Below, in pieces: positions 11,564 through 23,223 of a DNA stretch of 64,000 nucleotides. The notes under the pieces were generated by a model. That model was not told the origin of the DNA and ran no database searches. It saw only the letters and a program-made list of their open reading frames with translations. Within the stretch, counting starts at the first letter, position 1, and each line of letters opens with the position of its first letter. Source of the stretch: Lunularia cruciata (Eukaryota > Streptophyta > Marchantiopsida > Lunulariales > Lunulariaceae); assembly GCA_948567375.1 (NCBI GenBank), contig OX419760.1, positions 51,336,001 to 51,400,000 on the forward strand. Reading direction: 5' to 3'. A program made the translations under genes and the position numbers.

Positions 11564-12786
11564 AAAGAGCAAAGGAAATTCCCTACTGGACACAGTCTTA
11601 GTTGTAATTGAAACATTCACTGAGTAAATGAGCAAAGGGCCTCTGTTTGCTGCGGTGAATTCAGATGTGCAACTCCGGTAGCTTACAGGCAGCATCCAAA
11701 TGACACCAGCTGTATGTATATGACATTCCAGAAATCTCATAGACATGGAAAGCGCAACCGAAAGGAGAAAAGAAACGCAGAAAAGCAGAGGCTCCTTGAC
11801 TTGGTGCTTGAGATATTCATCACGATCTAATGACTAAGCGGCACAATTCTGCAACATCTTGTGTTGGTAATACACTTAGATGACCTGGCACATAATCAAC
11901 TCCTGTAATCTAAACCAAGTGTTTTCCTAGACTCTCAAGTTCACTGGAGTTCATAAAAATTTCTCCGTTACTCTGTTCGGAAAACAGATTGTCCAAGACA
12001 AGGTCTCTTCAGTTTGAGAGAGAAAGATTCTCTGATTACGTCGACTACCCCATGCAGATGAGTGCTGGAACAAGGTTCGAGCACAAAAATATGGCGGCCC
12101 GTATCTCAGACACATCAAAAGTCCAGTAGGACACATATGGCAGAGACCCAAAAGCTGTGTCCAACTAGTGTACAAGGGGTATCACAGAGGATATTGAGTA
12201 CACTAAAAATTTTGGCTAGGATACATTAAACTCTCGAACTGGATAGAGACAGGATGTAAATTACAAGAGAAAGACTTCCAAAGCCCTCAAAATGCATACC
12301 TGCAATTTGAGACAATTTCCCCAGGAGGCGGTGGTTTTAATGTCACTTCAGAAATTTACTTATAGACACTGCACTGTATGACTTGCTCTAACCTCCACAA
12401 TGCATGACACCAATGCCAGAATAGATCATGATTATGCCATCCTGGAAAGCTATGACCGCTTCGAAGATGTGAAATCAACCATCTCCATGTAAAGCAACTT
12501 CTCATATTGACCATCGCTTGCTGTCCATTACTCTCCGCTTTTGCCAAGCGCACTTACACGTGGCTGGCTATATGGAGAGGCCGTGGATTCACGCCGGAGC
12601 AGCTAAATCTTGGTGAAAGATCATCTCTCACTCGCTTCCTCCGAGTACCGCCTTCACATCTTCACATCCCTCACATCAGGTTGAAGGCCCCTCTCACCGG
12701 TTCACGGCACAGCAAGACCCTGGAACGTTGACTCTATCCACCGACTATCACCAAGAACTTTTGGCCCTTCTGAGAAATGGCAACAA

Positions 12787-15743
12787 TCAAGCAAGATATC
12801 GGTAGAGCTTCCTGTCAGTTCTGTCCCTCTCGAGGAACTCACGCTCAATAAGAGACTCAATACGCTTCTTAATGACTGCGGGATTGGGGAGGAATCGGGC
12901 TTGCAGCTGCTTCGTCACCTCACTGATAATATTGTTGTGATCCAAGACCCGTCTGGACTTCATAATTCTTACAATGGCTGCCTCTATCTGTGGCTTCCTA
13001 TCTTCTTCAACCTTTTGCCGTGTTTCCTGCTTTTCGGGTTCACTCTCCTTCTGGGCCACAACTGTACTTATCTTGACCTTGTAGAACTTACTCTGGAACT
13101 TGTCGTTGAAAATAAACACATCGTCCTCGCTGATATCCTTGCTCATTGGCTCCTTCCGAAGCACATTCTTCCCTTTCACACACGCTAATGATTGCAAATT
13201 TCTTTTCAAATCCTGCGAGGGTATATCGGTTGCTTGCTCAATTTCTCGATAGTTCAACTTGTCAGCCAGGTTAAACAGGAGAAGAACACACATTTGGTAC
13301 GTCGAGACATTGAGCTCATGCTTACTGGCATTTCCGAACGTAGCTTTAAGGTCTGCAGTTCCCATGTTGGTCTGCCAAGTCAGGCGCCGACCAGTGTGTG
13401 TGGACAGATAATAAGCTTTGAACTTATCACACATGGCCAAGATTTCCGTTGGCAGGTTACACCTCGCACCAGATTGTGTGGGCCATGAACCTGTAGTAAG
13501 AACCTGCACTGCTAGGGTAGGCCCTTCAGAACTGGCTCGCGTCTCACTGCTCTCCCCGGTGTTGGTGAGCATTAGATTGAAACCCTGCATCGTGTCTCTG
13601 GAGGTCTTCATGTCGGTGAACATTCCTTCTAGCTTCGACGTAAACTGGTATCCACACTCTGTTTTCAGCTTGACAATCAAACTTCTCTCTGCATCATCCG
13701 ACACCGTTCTCCCTGAGAGCAGACGCTTTGCAAGGTGCTGCTTGTAATATTTTTCAAAAACATCTTTCTCTTGCAGATACCTGAAGAGCATCATCACCTT
13801 GTCCAGCACAGTCTCTACATCCTCCTCGCTGACCCCCTTCAGACCCTTTCGGAGCTTGTCATCGACAAAGAGGGAGATGAATTCTGGTGATCTAACGTTG
13901 AGGTTTATGAAGTACTCGAAAGCTGAGTTCAGGGCATTCTGGAAAGTCTTGTCATTACTGAAAGATAAGTGTATGATCTTATCATACTTATCTTTCTCGT
14001 CCAGCAGCCTTTGCACGAATTCAACCGGGTCTTTCAACCTCTCAGGATCCATCACAAGCTGTCTTCCAGTCTCACGCAGATGATTGATCATGACGTCACG
14101 AATGGTTTGAAGACCTGTAGTTACCCGGCGGAACAGGTTATACATGCGAGCCAAATCATCATACTTATCATCGATAAGCATGGAGACTAGCCCAGAGTTC
14201 TCCATTTCAACCAGCAGCTTCATGTGATTCCCGATCATCTCCTTCTCTACAACAGCTGTGATCCTCACCTCACTCTTAGGATCAAGATAATGCGTAACCC
14301 TCTCTATCTCCTCATTCAATCTCCGCTCTGCCTTCTTCAAATAGTCAGCACAGTCACTTGTTTCAATAAATTGCTGCGACTCCAACCTGTAGAAGTCTGC
14401 TGCTGCTTCCAGGAAAGGCCTCTCGAACTCTTCCTGATAGACAGTAGGACCTAGATCCATCAACATTTTGGTGATGTTGCGCATCAAACCTCGATTTATG
14501 ACCTCACCTGTTCGTTCCCTATGTACAAGGTCAAGAAGCGTATCCAACAGCCGGTCCCTGATCTTAGGAGATCTCACAATGTTATCCCGCCATAGGTTGA
14601 GCCCGAGTTCATGGACAGGAGTTTTGTTGGAATTCGTCACATAAGTTCTGTCCATGTACATCAGGATGTCTCGAATCATCTGCAACGACTTGTTGTGTTC
14701 CAACCATTTGCTATTGAGCTCCTCGAGGAAAAGGCCTCCCTGAGCAGACTCCACCGATTTGGCAATTTCCCTCAAGTGCTGGGTCATAGTGTTGACGAGT
14801 CCAGAATAAAGTTTCTCCCCATACTTATGAAGTACCATGTTGTAGGCATTTCTGAAAACAAGGGCCCAACGTACAACTTGTCTTCAAACTGATCATTTAT
14901 GAACATTTTTGCTGATTCTTTAAAACTTTAAACTATACTTGATGGGAACTCTAGTTGACTAAACTGGAATAAGGTAACATCATTCCAATAGCAGGAAACG
15001 GAGAAGTTGCTTAACCCTAACTCGGGAATGTCCACCAGACCGTGCTGATGCAAGTAGGACAGACAAAGAGCCTAAATTGATGGAATTTGCCGAGGCTGCA
15101 TTACTACTTTGGCGACCACAAGAGCATACCCTCAGTTTCCCTTCAGCGAACATGAACTGATCGAGCAGGGCAGCATCTGCCAACTCTATGAGCAACGGTA
15201 ATGCACGAAGCAAGACGAGCACCGAGGGCAATGCACCAGACTCCCAGGACCACGACAATGCATACGATTGCGAGCCCTAATCAACGTACACTATGACAGA
15301 AAAGGTAGAAGATAGGCAAGTAACACGGGATGGTTTGAGACAAATGCTCTTATGATGAGAATAATCACAATTGCTAAACACAAGCATTACCCTGTCCTTC
15401 CGGTACCGACAGGAAGACAAAGAGCGACACGATGAACGTCACGAAAAAGAATACATGGATAGAAGAAAAGCAGACGTGATGAAATTGACGTGTAAGGTAC
15501 GCAGCTTAAGGGCACACAATGAGGAATTTAAGGCTGGAAACCAATCGAGTAAGAGAAAGAGCACGGTAGAGCTTTCACAAACCTGTACAGTTCCTCGAAA
15601 CTCAAGCCGCTAGCATTGTGGTTGTAAATTTCATGTATAGCGTCCTCCAAAATTTTCCAAGTCTTCTCGGCGTACTTGGGATCCATTTCCACCTTGTGCT
15701 TGAACGGCTCAATCTTAAAGTTCTTCTTCTTCGGCTGACTCAT
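12787..15743 (-). CDS. CUL3: CULLIN-3 (scaffold of CRL3 ubiquitin ligase)
   Basis: The gene has two exons: 15743-15583 (53 codons plus 2 nt) and 14851-12787, giving 741 residues, close to plant CUL3 (about 730). Exon 1 starts MSQPKKKNF and ends with TAC-AG before a GT donor; exon 2 begins behind TTTTCAG and restores ELYR-NAYNM, as in plant cullin 3. The N-terminal half holds cullin repeats that in the family bind BTB-domain adaptors. The middle carries the cullin homology region, with VDDKLRKGLKG and KQHLAKRLLSG. The C-terminal winged helix has IVRIMK, whose Lys (residue 685) is the expected neddylation site, and ends LYRYLA. The product scaffolds BTB-RBX1 E3 ligases in nucleus and cytosol. 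A loop after DTMQGF is slightly longer than in Arabidopsis. The frame is fully open. Confidence 0.97.
14852..15582 (-). other. CUL3 intron 1 (731 bp)
   Basis: On the minus strand the intron starts GTTTGTGAAAG at 15582 and ends TTTTCAG at 14852. It interrupts the Arg codon of ELYR (AG|A). The single-intron structure after ELYR is shared with plant CUL3 genes as I know them. Reading frames inside it (14980-15258 and 15371-15540) are not coding. Confidence 0.93.
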
Positions 15744-16740
15744 CTTGACCCACTTATGCCCCGATGGGCGGGTATGGGTACAGTCCCGGGGGCAGGCACG
15801 ATTACTCGCAGGCAGGTCCAGTCAGAATGCGATCCAACGCCGCGTGGTCAGTCACACCAATTTCAAAGGTTTTCCGCGATGTGGCCGACACCTCTTCTGT
15901 ACAGACAGATCCGGTTTTCTTGCTCTCCTTCTCCCGGTTTCCTTCTCAACTCCTTCACGGACAAGATTGATTCTCTCGTCAAATAATGTCCCTCCCTTCC
16001 CTAAAGCCCTAACCTAAGCCGTGCACCTCCTCCTTCACTTGAATATCCTCCCTTTATATCCCGTCACTACGCTCGTTAACCCTCGCCTTCTCGCTTCTCG
16101 CTTCCCTCCCTCCTTTCTTTTCTCCTATTGCTTCCTTCCTAATCGAACTGCTTTCCCTTCCTCGACCAACAATCAGACTTTCCCCTCTCCACCACCCTTC
16201 TCCTGTCAATTCAGTACTCGTCTAACCTTTCTTTTGATTCACTCCTCTTCTTCCCTACCATCCCTACCCCGCCTCCTACTGCAATTTCCGGCACCTGATT
16301 CGTTCCTGATGCGGTTGAAAATGCAAGAGGTGTGAGCTCAATCAATCCATGCCAAGCGCATACAGCAGCAGCGGACGAGCCCTCTAGCTTTCTCTGGAAT
16401 CTCCCACTGCCTATCGATATGCTACCAATTAAATCGCATAAATTATTCACAAACCACGGTAAATTATCCGACAGTTTCCTTCTTGGACCCCCGACCTTCC
16501 CTTCCCTGGCCCAGTGGCTACTGTCAGCGTCAACCCCGTAACCAAACCCCAACCCAGACGAACGAAACTGAGGTGTCCTTCTCCGGACCTGCAATTTGCA
16601 CACGGCGGAACACCAAGAGCTTGCTCACTCGCTCCTTTGTGAGGAACGTCGCTCTTTCTTTCTGTCTTAGACTCATCTTCACGGACTAAGTGCACCGTCA
16701 CACACGGACATGAGCCCCTCATTAAAAGACGCTTCATCTT
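15744..16740 (-). promoter_or_regulatory. CUL3 5' untranslated region and promoter region
   Basis: On the minus strand, upstream of the ATG at 15743, the sequence is purine-rich (C/T-rich on the plus strand from 15900 to 16300), typical of plant housekeeping leaders. A TATA-like ATATAAAG lies at 16059-16052, about 310 bp upstream of the ATG, which would place transcription start near 16020-16030. No other site is identifiable by eye. Confidence 0.45.
16052..16059 (-). promoter_or_regulatory. Putative TATA box of CUL3
   Basis: ATATAAAG on the minus strand, flanked by GC-richer sequence, lies 309 bp upstream of the CUL3 start codon. It is the only good TATA match I see in the proximal 400 bp. 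Many housekeeping genes lack TATA boxes, so this is only a candidate. Confidence 0.35.
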
Positions 16741-19700
16741 AATACGATGTATAATCTGGTGGATATCTTCTATATTGTCGGAATCTTTTGAATTTTCGGA
16801 CTATGGATCATTGAGTGGGTATGGAATACAAATTCGAGTTTGGCATTTTGATACAGATTTCTTTTTATAAATGACATGCTGTTCACTTTCTCATCGCGAC
16901 GCATAGTCTTCTCATTTGATGTAAATTTGATAGTATTATTTGTTTATCACTCCTTCATTAACTGATCCAATATATACAATTGATCAATTGTGCTTATTTC
17001 CTTTTGTACATACTGTATAACATCATATCATGTGCCCAATTTCTTAGAGTCTCAATATGTAGTTTGATAAGTATTCTTATCATTTTAGTTCAAGTATCCT
17101 TAAAAGTCGTATGTGCGCTAGTAAATTTAAAGCAATTTTGTGTTAACATTTGTTGACTGTTGTGGTAAGAAGGATGGTTTCCGGGATCTTTCTCATGGAT
17201 TTCTGGACAAACAAAGTATATCTTATCAAAGTTGGGGTTGGGTACAAAGGCAAAGAATGTATAACTTGAGAACTTGAGAACTTGAGAAAAGCTTCCTCAT
17301 AGTTGAGTTTTCTAAGCTCACTCAAATTTGAGACTGAAATTGATTTACAAAAGCTAAAGTGAAACTGATCAATAGACACTTGATTTTATAGTCAGATTTT
17401 TCAATCATCATGCTTTAATGACCAAATAGTTGGTGAGCCCGGTGCTCTCTATACATGCAAGCCCTTGTTGAATGCAACCTGTCCCCCTAGAATGCAAACT
17501 GTCTTTGGCAACATTTCTTTATCTAGGTGGAAATGCAATCAATTTTGTATACAATCTTTGGTCCAAAGGTACATGGATACAAAGGTCGTTGTATGAAGGT
17601 ACACGGACTTGAGTTCTTTTCCTCGTACTACTCTTTGAGTTTAACTTCTTTGGCATCCTTCCTTCTAAATGCATTTGGCTTTGTACTTATTCCCTTTGTG
17701 CCGTGACATATACAAACATTACTTTAAAGGAAACTCAACTAAGAAGTTTTCCTTCCTAAACAAGAATTTATTCTACCATATCTTTATGAACAAGAGTGAA
17801 ATTAACAAAAAGAACAAATAGTGTAAAACTATGAGCACTACATATCTATGTTAGAAAGCATAAGGATAAAACTTTTTATTTCCTCTAGACTCTTTCCTAT
17901 GCTTGCTAATCCAAAGTCATGGAATATAAGCAAGTAGCTTTAACATTATGTTCCTTCAATATTCAGTTCTTTGAATCTCAGTTTTTGAACTTTAGATCTA
18001 ATTCTTTTTGTACATACTATCTTGTGAAGCTTTCATGTGTAAGTTCTCAATCTTTACCATCTTTTGTATATCACTTTTAGCAAGTTTATACCTCTCTTTA
18101 GCTTCTAAGGATTGGCTTTTCATTTTGTATGGGTCACTAAGTCATGCAAGAAAGTTGTGATGGATGTTATCATCTTAGAAGTCCTCTATGAGACCTTCCT
18201 CCTCTCCCCAACATTCATCCTTGTGCTCTCCTTCCTTGTCACTTTCTCAAGCTACATTCTCCTCCTCTATTTTGATGGTTGTAGCTTTTGTAGATGATAC
18301 ATCATCTTCAATATTGGCATACTTCATTCAAGGAATTCCATCAAAGTGTGCATGACTCTCTTCTTCTAGCTCATGCATATTATTTCTTCCAACCTTTGCA
18401 TACTTGGGATAGAAAAATGAATTGGGACTACTCCTTGTCATAATAGGGAATGCATAAAGAAATGCTTGAGTGGTTATTGACACCATATTGTTAGCTTTGT
18501 AAACTTCCTCCTCGTCCTTGGGTGTAATTCTAGATCCATTTTCCTCCCAAAATCCCATCCCTTTAGAAATATTACCTCATTTCCAATCCCCATACTTACA
18601 AATGAAGGTGGAGAAGTATTACCTTTACATACATACATGTTATGGCAATCTATCTTCATATTATTAGGATAATTCTTTTCAAATTTTGTAGATTAATGAG
18701 AGGTTAAGAAAGTAGTTTTAACACTGGAACACAAGATTGTGCCATTTATCATTGGTCTAGAGGACAAGAAGATGACACAAGAAAAACACCCAAGCTCCTC
18801 CGCATTTATGGATCACAAGGACAATGATCCTCATGGTAGTGATTCTCATGAGCATGATCTTTGTGATTGTGATTGTGATTCTTGTGCATGTGATCTTCAT
18901 GATCTTGATTGTAGTCCTATGATCATGACTTCTCAAAGTAACAACCTTTGACCAATGTTGGTGAACAAAGAATTCCATACCGATACCATCAGCCTAGTGA
19001 AAGATCACCAACATGGAAGACCTTGGAGCCAAAACACCTTGGCACACATCAAGATTGGTATCTGTATGGTTATGCGTCTAAATGAAGTAATCTTTACCTC
19101 ATTGGAAGTATCTCATTAGGTTTTTAGATTGGCACCAAATCATAGTATTTGGAGATCTATACTAAAAGTTACAAGCATTTGAAGTTTTAGTCACTTTTGA
19201 CACAAAAAATACTATCAGCCTAGAAGGTACTTTCATAGTTGTACATATCTTTGGAGAGGAAACTCCATTGGATTGGTAACCAATTGTGGTGGTATACTAT
19301 CATACCATTGGAGTGGGAAAGCATCATAGTTGTAGTACACTTTCATACTTGACTACTTGTATAGACTTTTGGCATGGTAATGCCTGTCTATAATAAGAAA
19401 TTTTGATAGTGAAAAGTCAATGGGACCATCTTCTCAATGTTAAGCTGGAATGTCAAGAAAAATGTATAGATTGGATGCTACCATGTAGGCCAATGCTCGC
19501 ACAAATCTACTTTAGGGCTAATTAGCCCTAAAGTAGATTAGGTCTAGACCTCCATCTTTTCATCCAATTTCATGTATGCTTAGTCTATGTGTCTTTGTGT
19601 GCATGAAGTAGATCTTGTATTCTAAAGTGGAAGCATTGGGACCTCCAAGATCCTCAAAGCATCATTGTTAGTGATATCTATGTTTTGTGATTGCTTGATC

Positions 19701-20399
19701 AAGTAGTGGTGAGGAATACAAAGTGAGAACACAAGTATAGGGGTGTGGGAGTACATTAGTGCTTGATTGGGGTGTTATTCTGAAGGCTTAAGGCGGTACA
19801 TTGAGAGATCATAATGGGCTGGGAGTACCATGAAGTACCACATATAACAAAAAGTCTAGTATGTCATGAATCTGTAATTTTGTTGAGGTGATAGCTTCAA
19901 GGAAGGATAAAACATTATCAAAAGAGTTGTAGTACATAGAGCATAAGCAACTACATGGAAAAGACCATCAGGGCCAATTGACCTTTAGTGCAAACTAAAT
20001 CATCATCTTTAGGAGCAATTTGAACAAGACCTTTTGTGAGAGTGATTTTAATTTCTCTTTTTTTTAGTGAACCATAGTCTGTGACACTACTCTCTTATAT
20101 GAGTAGTTCTTGCCCAAGAGGTTAAATAGGTAAAATAAACAAATTGTGACATTGTGACATTTTCTCTTCAATTTTAGTCATTTCCAGTCACTCAAGGGAA
20201 CAAATTGTTCTTATTTTTATACTATTAGTATGTCAATATTGGGTTGTCATACATGTTCTCAAAGAAGATGGCTTGACTATTAGTGAGATAAGTAACTCTC
20301 TTTGGCTTGAATAGTTTTAGAATTACCTGTACTACTACTCTTTGGGTTGGGTTCTTACAACTACCTACCCTCTGTTTATTTTTTGGACCACTTATCTAC
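16741..20399. other. Unassigned AT-rich region, probably old transposon debris
   Basis: No gene or known transposon domain is recognised. A 76-codon minus-strand frame at 18328-18558 has no family I know. At 18850-18915 a run of GATTGTGATTGTGATTCTTG-like triplets gives a Cys-Asp-rich translation that is low complexity. A 36-bp palindrome lies at 19504-19539. The copia element found at 21018-21921 should continue leftwards into this area, but I cannot recognise its pol. Confidence 0.4.
19504..19539. repeat. 36-bp perfect palindrome
   Basis: AATCTACTTTAGGGCTAA followed directly by its exact reverse complement, with no spacer. On either strand it would form a hairpin with an 18-bp stem or cruciform. 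No flanking target duplication is evident. Confidence 0.9.
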
Positions 20400-21017
20400 A
20401 ATGGTTGCCTTAAATTCTCAATAAATGCTTTGTTTGTGAACTTTGCTCGTCAATTTCATGTTTGTATTTGTGAGTGTGTGGAGAATTCCAAAGAGCAAGT
20501 CAGTGTGTCTGTGGATGTTGGAATCTACAGCCTTGATCTTCATTCTATGTGTTTGATCCGAGTGAAGTGCATCGGAGCAATGCCTTGACAGATTTGAGAG
20601 GAATTGTAGTGTTGTTAGTATTCTGCATTGGTGAGTGCAGCACGAAGTTGATGTGAAGCAATTTTGATCAAGGAAGTTTTGCCTTCATTGGAGGGGTGGA
20701 ACACAATTCTGAGGCAAAATCGGTCTTCGTAGTGAAGTGTCGTCTTCGGGAGAATCTGAATCATCACAATCAAGAGTTGTTTGGACAAAATTGACTATGT
20801 TGTGATTATGTGTGTGTATTCGTGACAAGTTGTCAAGATTGTGAGCTTGTTACTCTCTTCTGGGTGTAATTTCTACCTGAGAGATTAAAGAAGCCATCAA
20901 GAAGAACTGCAATTGTGACTTTTGACTTTGTATTTGACCAATTCTGAGTAGTATCTCTACGAGAACAAACTTTACTGACCCGATTACCGCAAAAGTGATA
21001 TTTTCCGGGTTGTCACA
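20400..21017 (+). mobile_element. 3' part (R-U5) of a long-LTR-family LTR
   Basis: The region matches the R-U5 parts of the long LTRs elsewhere in the window: TGTTTGTGAGTGT...TTGATCTTCATTC, GGAGGGGTGGAACACAATT, CTCTCTTCTGGGTGT...CTACCTGAGAG and the terminus CGGGTTGTCACA at 21017. The same sequence is present at 33489-34130 and 43384-44030 (reverse orientation) and at 51700-52269. The sequence after 21017 is copia gag, not a primer-binding site, so this is a truncated solo LTR lying inside the copia element. I could not trace its U3. Confidence 0.75.
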
Positions 21018-21921
21018 GCAGTCTAGTGCAAGACCTTGTAGCATACCTCCTATTAGCACAATTGGATCAATTACAACCTTCACAAAGGCAAGTTGATCCA
21101 CCAAGCTCTTCATGTGGTTTACATAATTGTTAATGCACTTTGAGCATTTCTTAGCCATATTGAACCACTATAGCAATTGCAATTTGCTATAGTGGTTCAT
21201 CAAAAGATTGGCCAAGCATCCAAGCCATCTTGGTCAAAGTGAGGTCTTGAATGTGACCTACCATTGATGATGAAACATACAATGCAATGTAATGGAGTGC
21301 TTAAAATGATCTACACGCCCATGTTGCATGTGTTGCTTCCAATGTTGCATCACCAACCATCATGGTTAGTTCTATCTCCTCCTCCATCACAACATTCCAT
21401 AGTCCTTTATCCATAGAAACATTTGCATGTAAAATTTCCAAATGGTCCAATTAAGCTTGTCGAGCTTCTCTCCAATGATCATATCCATAGATTCTACCAT
21501 TGCTACAATCATAGATTTGTAGCACTCATACTCACAAGATCAATCAAGAAACTCATTGTAAATCAAGTGGGTTGACAATACGGACCAAAAAAGTAATTCT
21601 AATATCAATGGGAAACATGTAACTTGACCTATAGATTCCAACAAACATTATTTCTCAAAAGTGGCCTTGCTCAATATTGTAGTGAAAAGTATGCAATAAC
21701 TTAGTTGACCCAAAATTTCCACAATGATAGAATGACCGCTTGGAGATTCCTCCACGCCTTTGGTTTAACCATAAATGCCCCAAAAATTTTAGTTTGGCCT
21801 TCCAAATTGACCATCAAAGTTCTCAAAAGGTGTAACCAATGGCAAACTAACCTCTAAATGTCAAAAAAATTTAGTCTCTACTAAATTCAATGCTTTTGCA
21901 CAAGATAAGTTTATGACTTGG
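21018..21921 (-). pseudogene. Ty1/copia gag fragment
   Basis: On the minus strand around 21460-21400 the translation gives GEKLDKLNWTIWKFYMQMFL, the N-terminal block of plant copia gag (usual form: L-x-G-x-N-W-x-x-W-K). Around 21160-21020 it gives NNYVNHMKSLVDQLAFV, the later gag block (D/N-H-I/M...L-V-D-x-L). Stops and a frame change separate them. The fragment is the continuation of the copia 5' end at 52889-53380, from which it was split by LTR O. It ends at 21018, where the next long-LTR tail sits. It is not functional. Confidence 0.7.
21161..21199. repeat. Perfect 15-bp inverted repeat inside copia gag
   Basis: TGAACCACTATAGCA (21161-21175) and its exact reverse complement (21185-21199) flank the 9-bp ATTGCAATT, which is itself palindromic apart from its centre. 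The structure falls exactly between two gag blocks that should be continuous in a copia element, so it looks like a later local rearrangement. Confidence 0.85.
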
Positions 21922-22772
21922 TGTGGTACCCACATTCTTTTTTCACAAGTTTTAAAGAAGTGTATAGTTGAAGCCAAATTGAAGCCAAACGGTGAATGGA
22001 AGAGAAGAGCCGTGTGTTGGTTCATACTTGAAGAAGGTGAGTTTGGGTCAAAGGAAGAAGAACTTGGATTGGACTTGAAGGGTGGTATACTTGAAAGAAG
22101 GACACTTTGCCTTAGAATGATCAACCCAATGCAAAGAAATTATATCAAATTTTCTTGGGGCCAACCAGTCAAGAAGGTACAATCAACAAAATGGCCAATT
22201 CATGAGCGGGATAAATTTGAGAGTGACGAGGAATGCATGCAAAAGGCATGAGTGTTAAGTGAAGATTGATTGAAGAATGACCGCACATCGTAACACGATA
22301 AGGTTAAGAATTTGTTGAGGAATCTCAAAAATGTCAAGAAGATAGCATGTTCCTCTTAGCAATTGTCCTAAAGGACTTAAAATCACAAGGCCAAGCAAGG
22401 GTTTGATTTTTCAAAGACCAAGAGTTAAAAAACACACAATGCAAATAAAGTGCAGTAGGTAGAGTTCTTCACTCACAATGAGGAATCCTATAATTTGGAG
22501 GTTGGATGTATTGGCAAGGATCAAAGGCTTGAGTAGACTTTGAATCACATTTTTGGCATGGAACTTGAACTTAGGTTTTCTAGTGTTCATGGCAAAAATC
22601 ACTTCCAACAATTGTGAGGATGGTCACAAAGTAGAAGGAAAGAGAGGAAACATGGCTCAATGGATAAAGTTGGATTGGGGATTCTTCATGGGAAAGGAAG
22701 CTAGAGATGCGGCCGGGAACACCTTCTATTGGAAGTGTGATTCTTTGGAGGAAACTACAAAGTTGAGAAGTT
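21922..22772 (+). mobile_element. LTR O, piece 1 (5' end, U3)
   Basis: This is the start of an old plus-strand LTR of the long-LTR family: TGTGGTACCCACATTC at 21922 corresponds to TGTGGTGCCCACATTT of the young element and TGTGATACCCACATTT at 48299. From about 22440 it holds the N-terminal part of the U3 protein frame (recognisable at FLAWNLNLGFLVFMAKI, near 22550), with stops. It breaks at 22772, where the PHD-type Ty3 element is inserted, and resumes at 32687. Confidence 0.8.
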
Positions 22773-23223
22773 TGTCATGCCATTTGTAGTGTTGCATCTA
22801 GATTGCTTGGACATTGGAGTCGTAGTGATAGTAGTTAGAGGTATTTTAGCAGTTTCCCATAGACTACTTTCTAATGGTCAGATTTTGTGTTTGGGGTACT
22901 GACTTCATGGTAGGGCCCACTGTCACTTCACCATTTGCACCGTTGAGTGTGTCATCAATGGGACCGTAAGGGTTTTTAGACCTAGCTCAAGTCCAGGGGT
23001 ATACTTTCAAAGTGCAACTCTAGGCAGCTCACTTCTCTGATGTTGAGCCTTTGAGTTCTTGGCTAGAGTGGCCAGAGAGCTAGCAAGCGTCACTTGGATT
23101 TCTCTTAGCTAGAGTGGGTGTGACTTGACTGTAATCAGTGCCTTGTTGTTGACAAGTTGTTGAGGATCAGATCAAGTATTGATTTGAGTTCAATTGATTC
23201 AAGTTGTAAATGATCTAATTACA
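22773..23223 (+). repeat. 5' LTR of the PHD-type Ty3 element
   Basis: It starts TGTCATGCCATTTG and ends GATCTAATTACA. It is homologous to 32132-32580 and, in reverse, to 63322-63752. The sequence following the end, TCAGAGAAGTGAG, is also conserved in the minus-strand copy (TCAAAGAAGTGGG), which confirms the LTR/internal border. It resembles a worn initiator-Met-tRNA primer site (usual TGGTATCAGAGC), but weakly. Confidence 0.75.

Larger units (their letters stand above)
10059..12786. other. Intergenic region 3' of CUL3 with short tandem repeats
   Basis: No coding sequence is recognised. The region includes the tandem repeats at 10377-10454 and 10765-10860 and the hairpin at 11518-11563. The 3' untranslated region of CUL3 must lie in the part just below 12787, but I cannot fix its end. 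Confidence 0.5.

Noticed and set aside
13192-14454. Several plus-strand frames within CUL3
   Set aside because: Antisense shadows of the CUL3 coding exon; the minus-strand protein is clearly conserved.
15371-15613. 80-codon Lys/Arg-rich frame on the plus strand
   Set aside because: Lies in the CUL3 intron and overlaps exon 1 on the opposite strand; no family resemblance.
18739-18951. Cys-Asp-rich small protein (CDCDCDSCAC)
   Set aside because: The motif comes from a GATTGTGATTGTGATT low-complexity run, also open on the other strand; no conserved pattern of a metallothionein or other known family.
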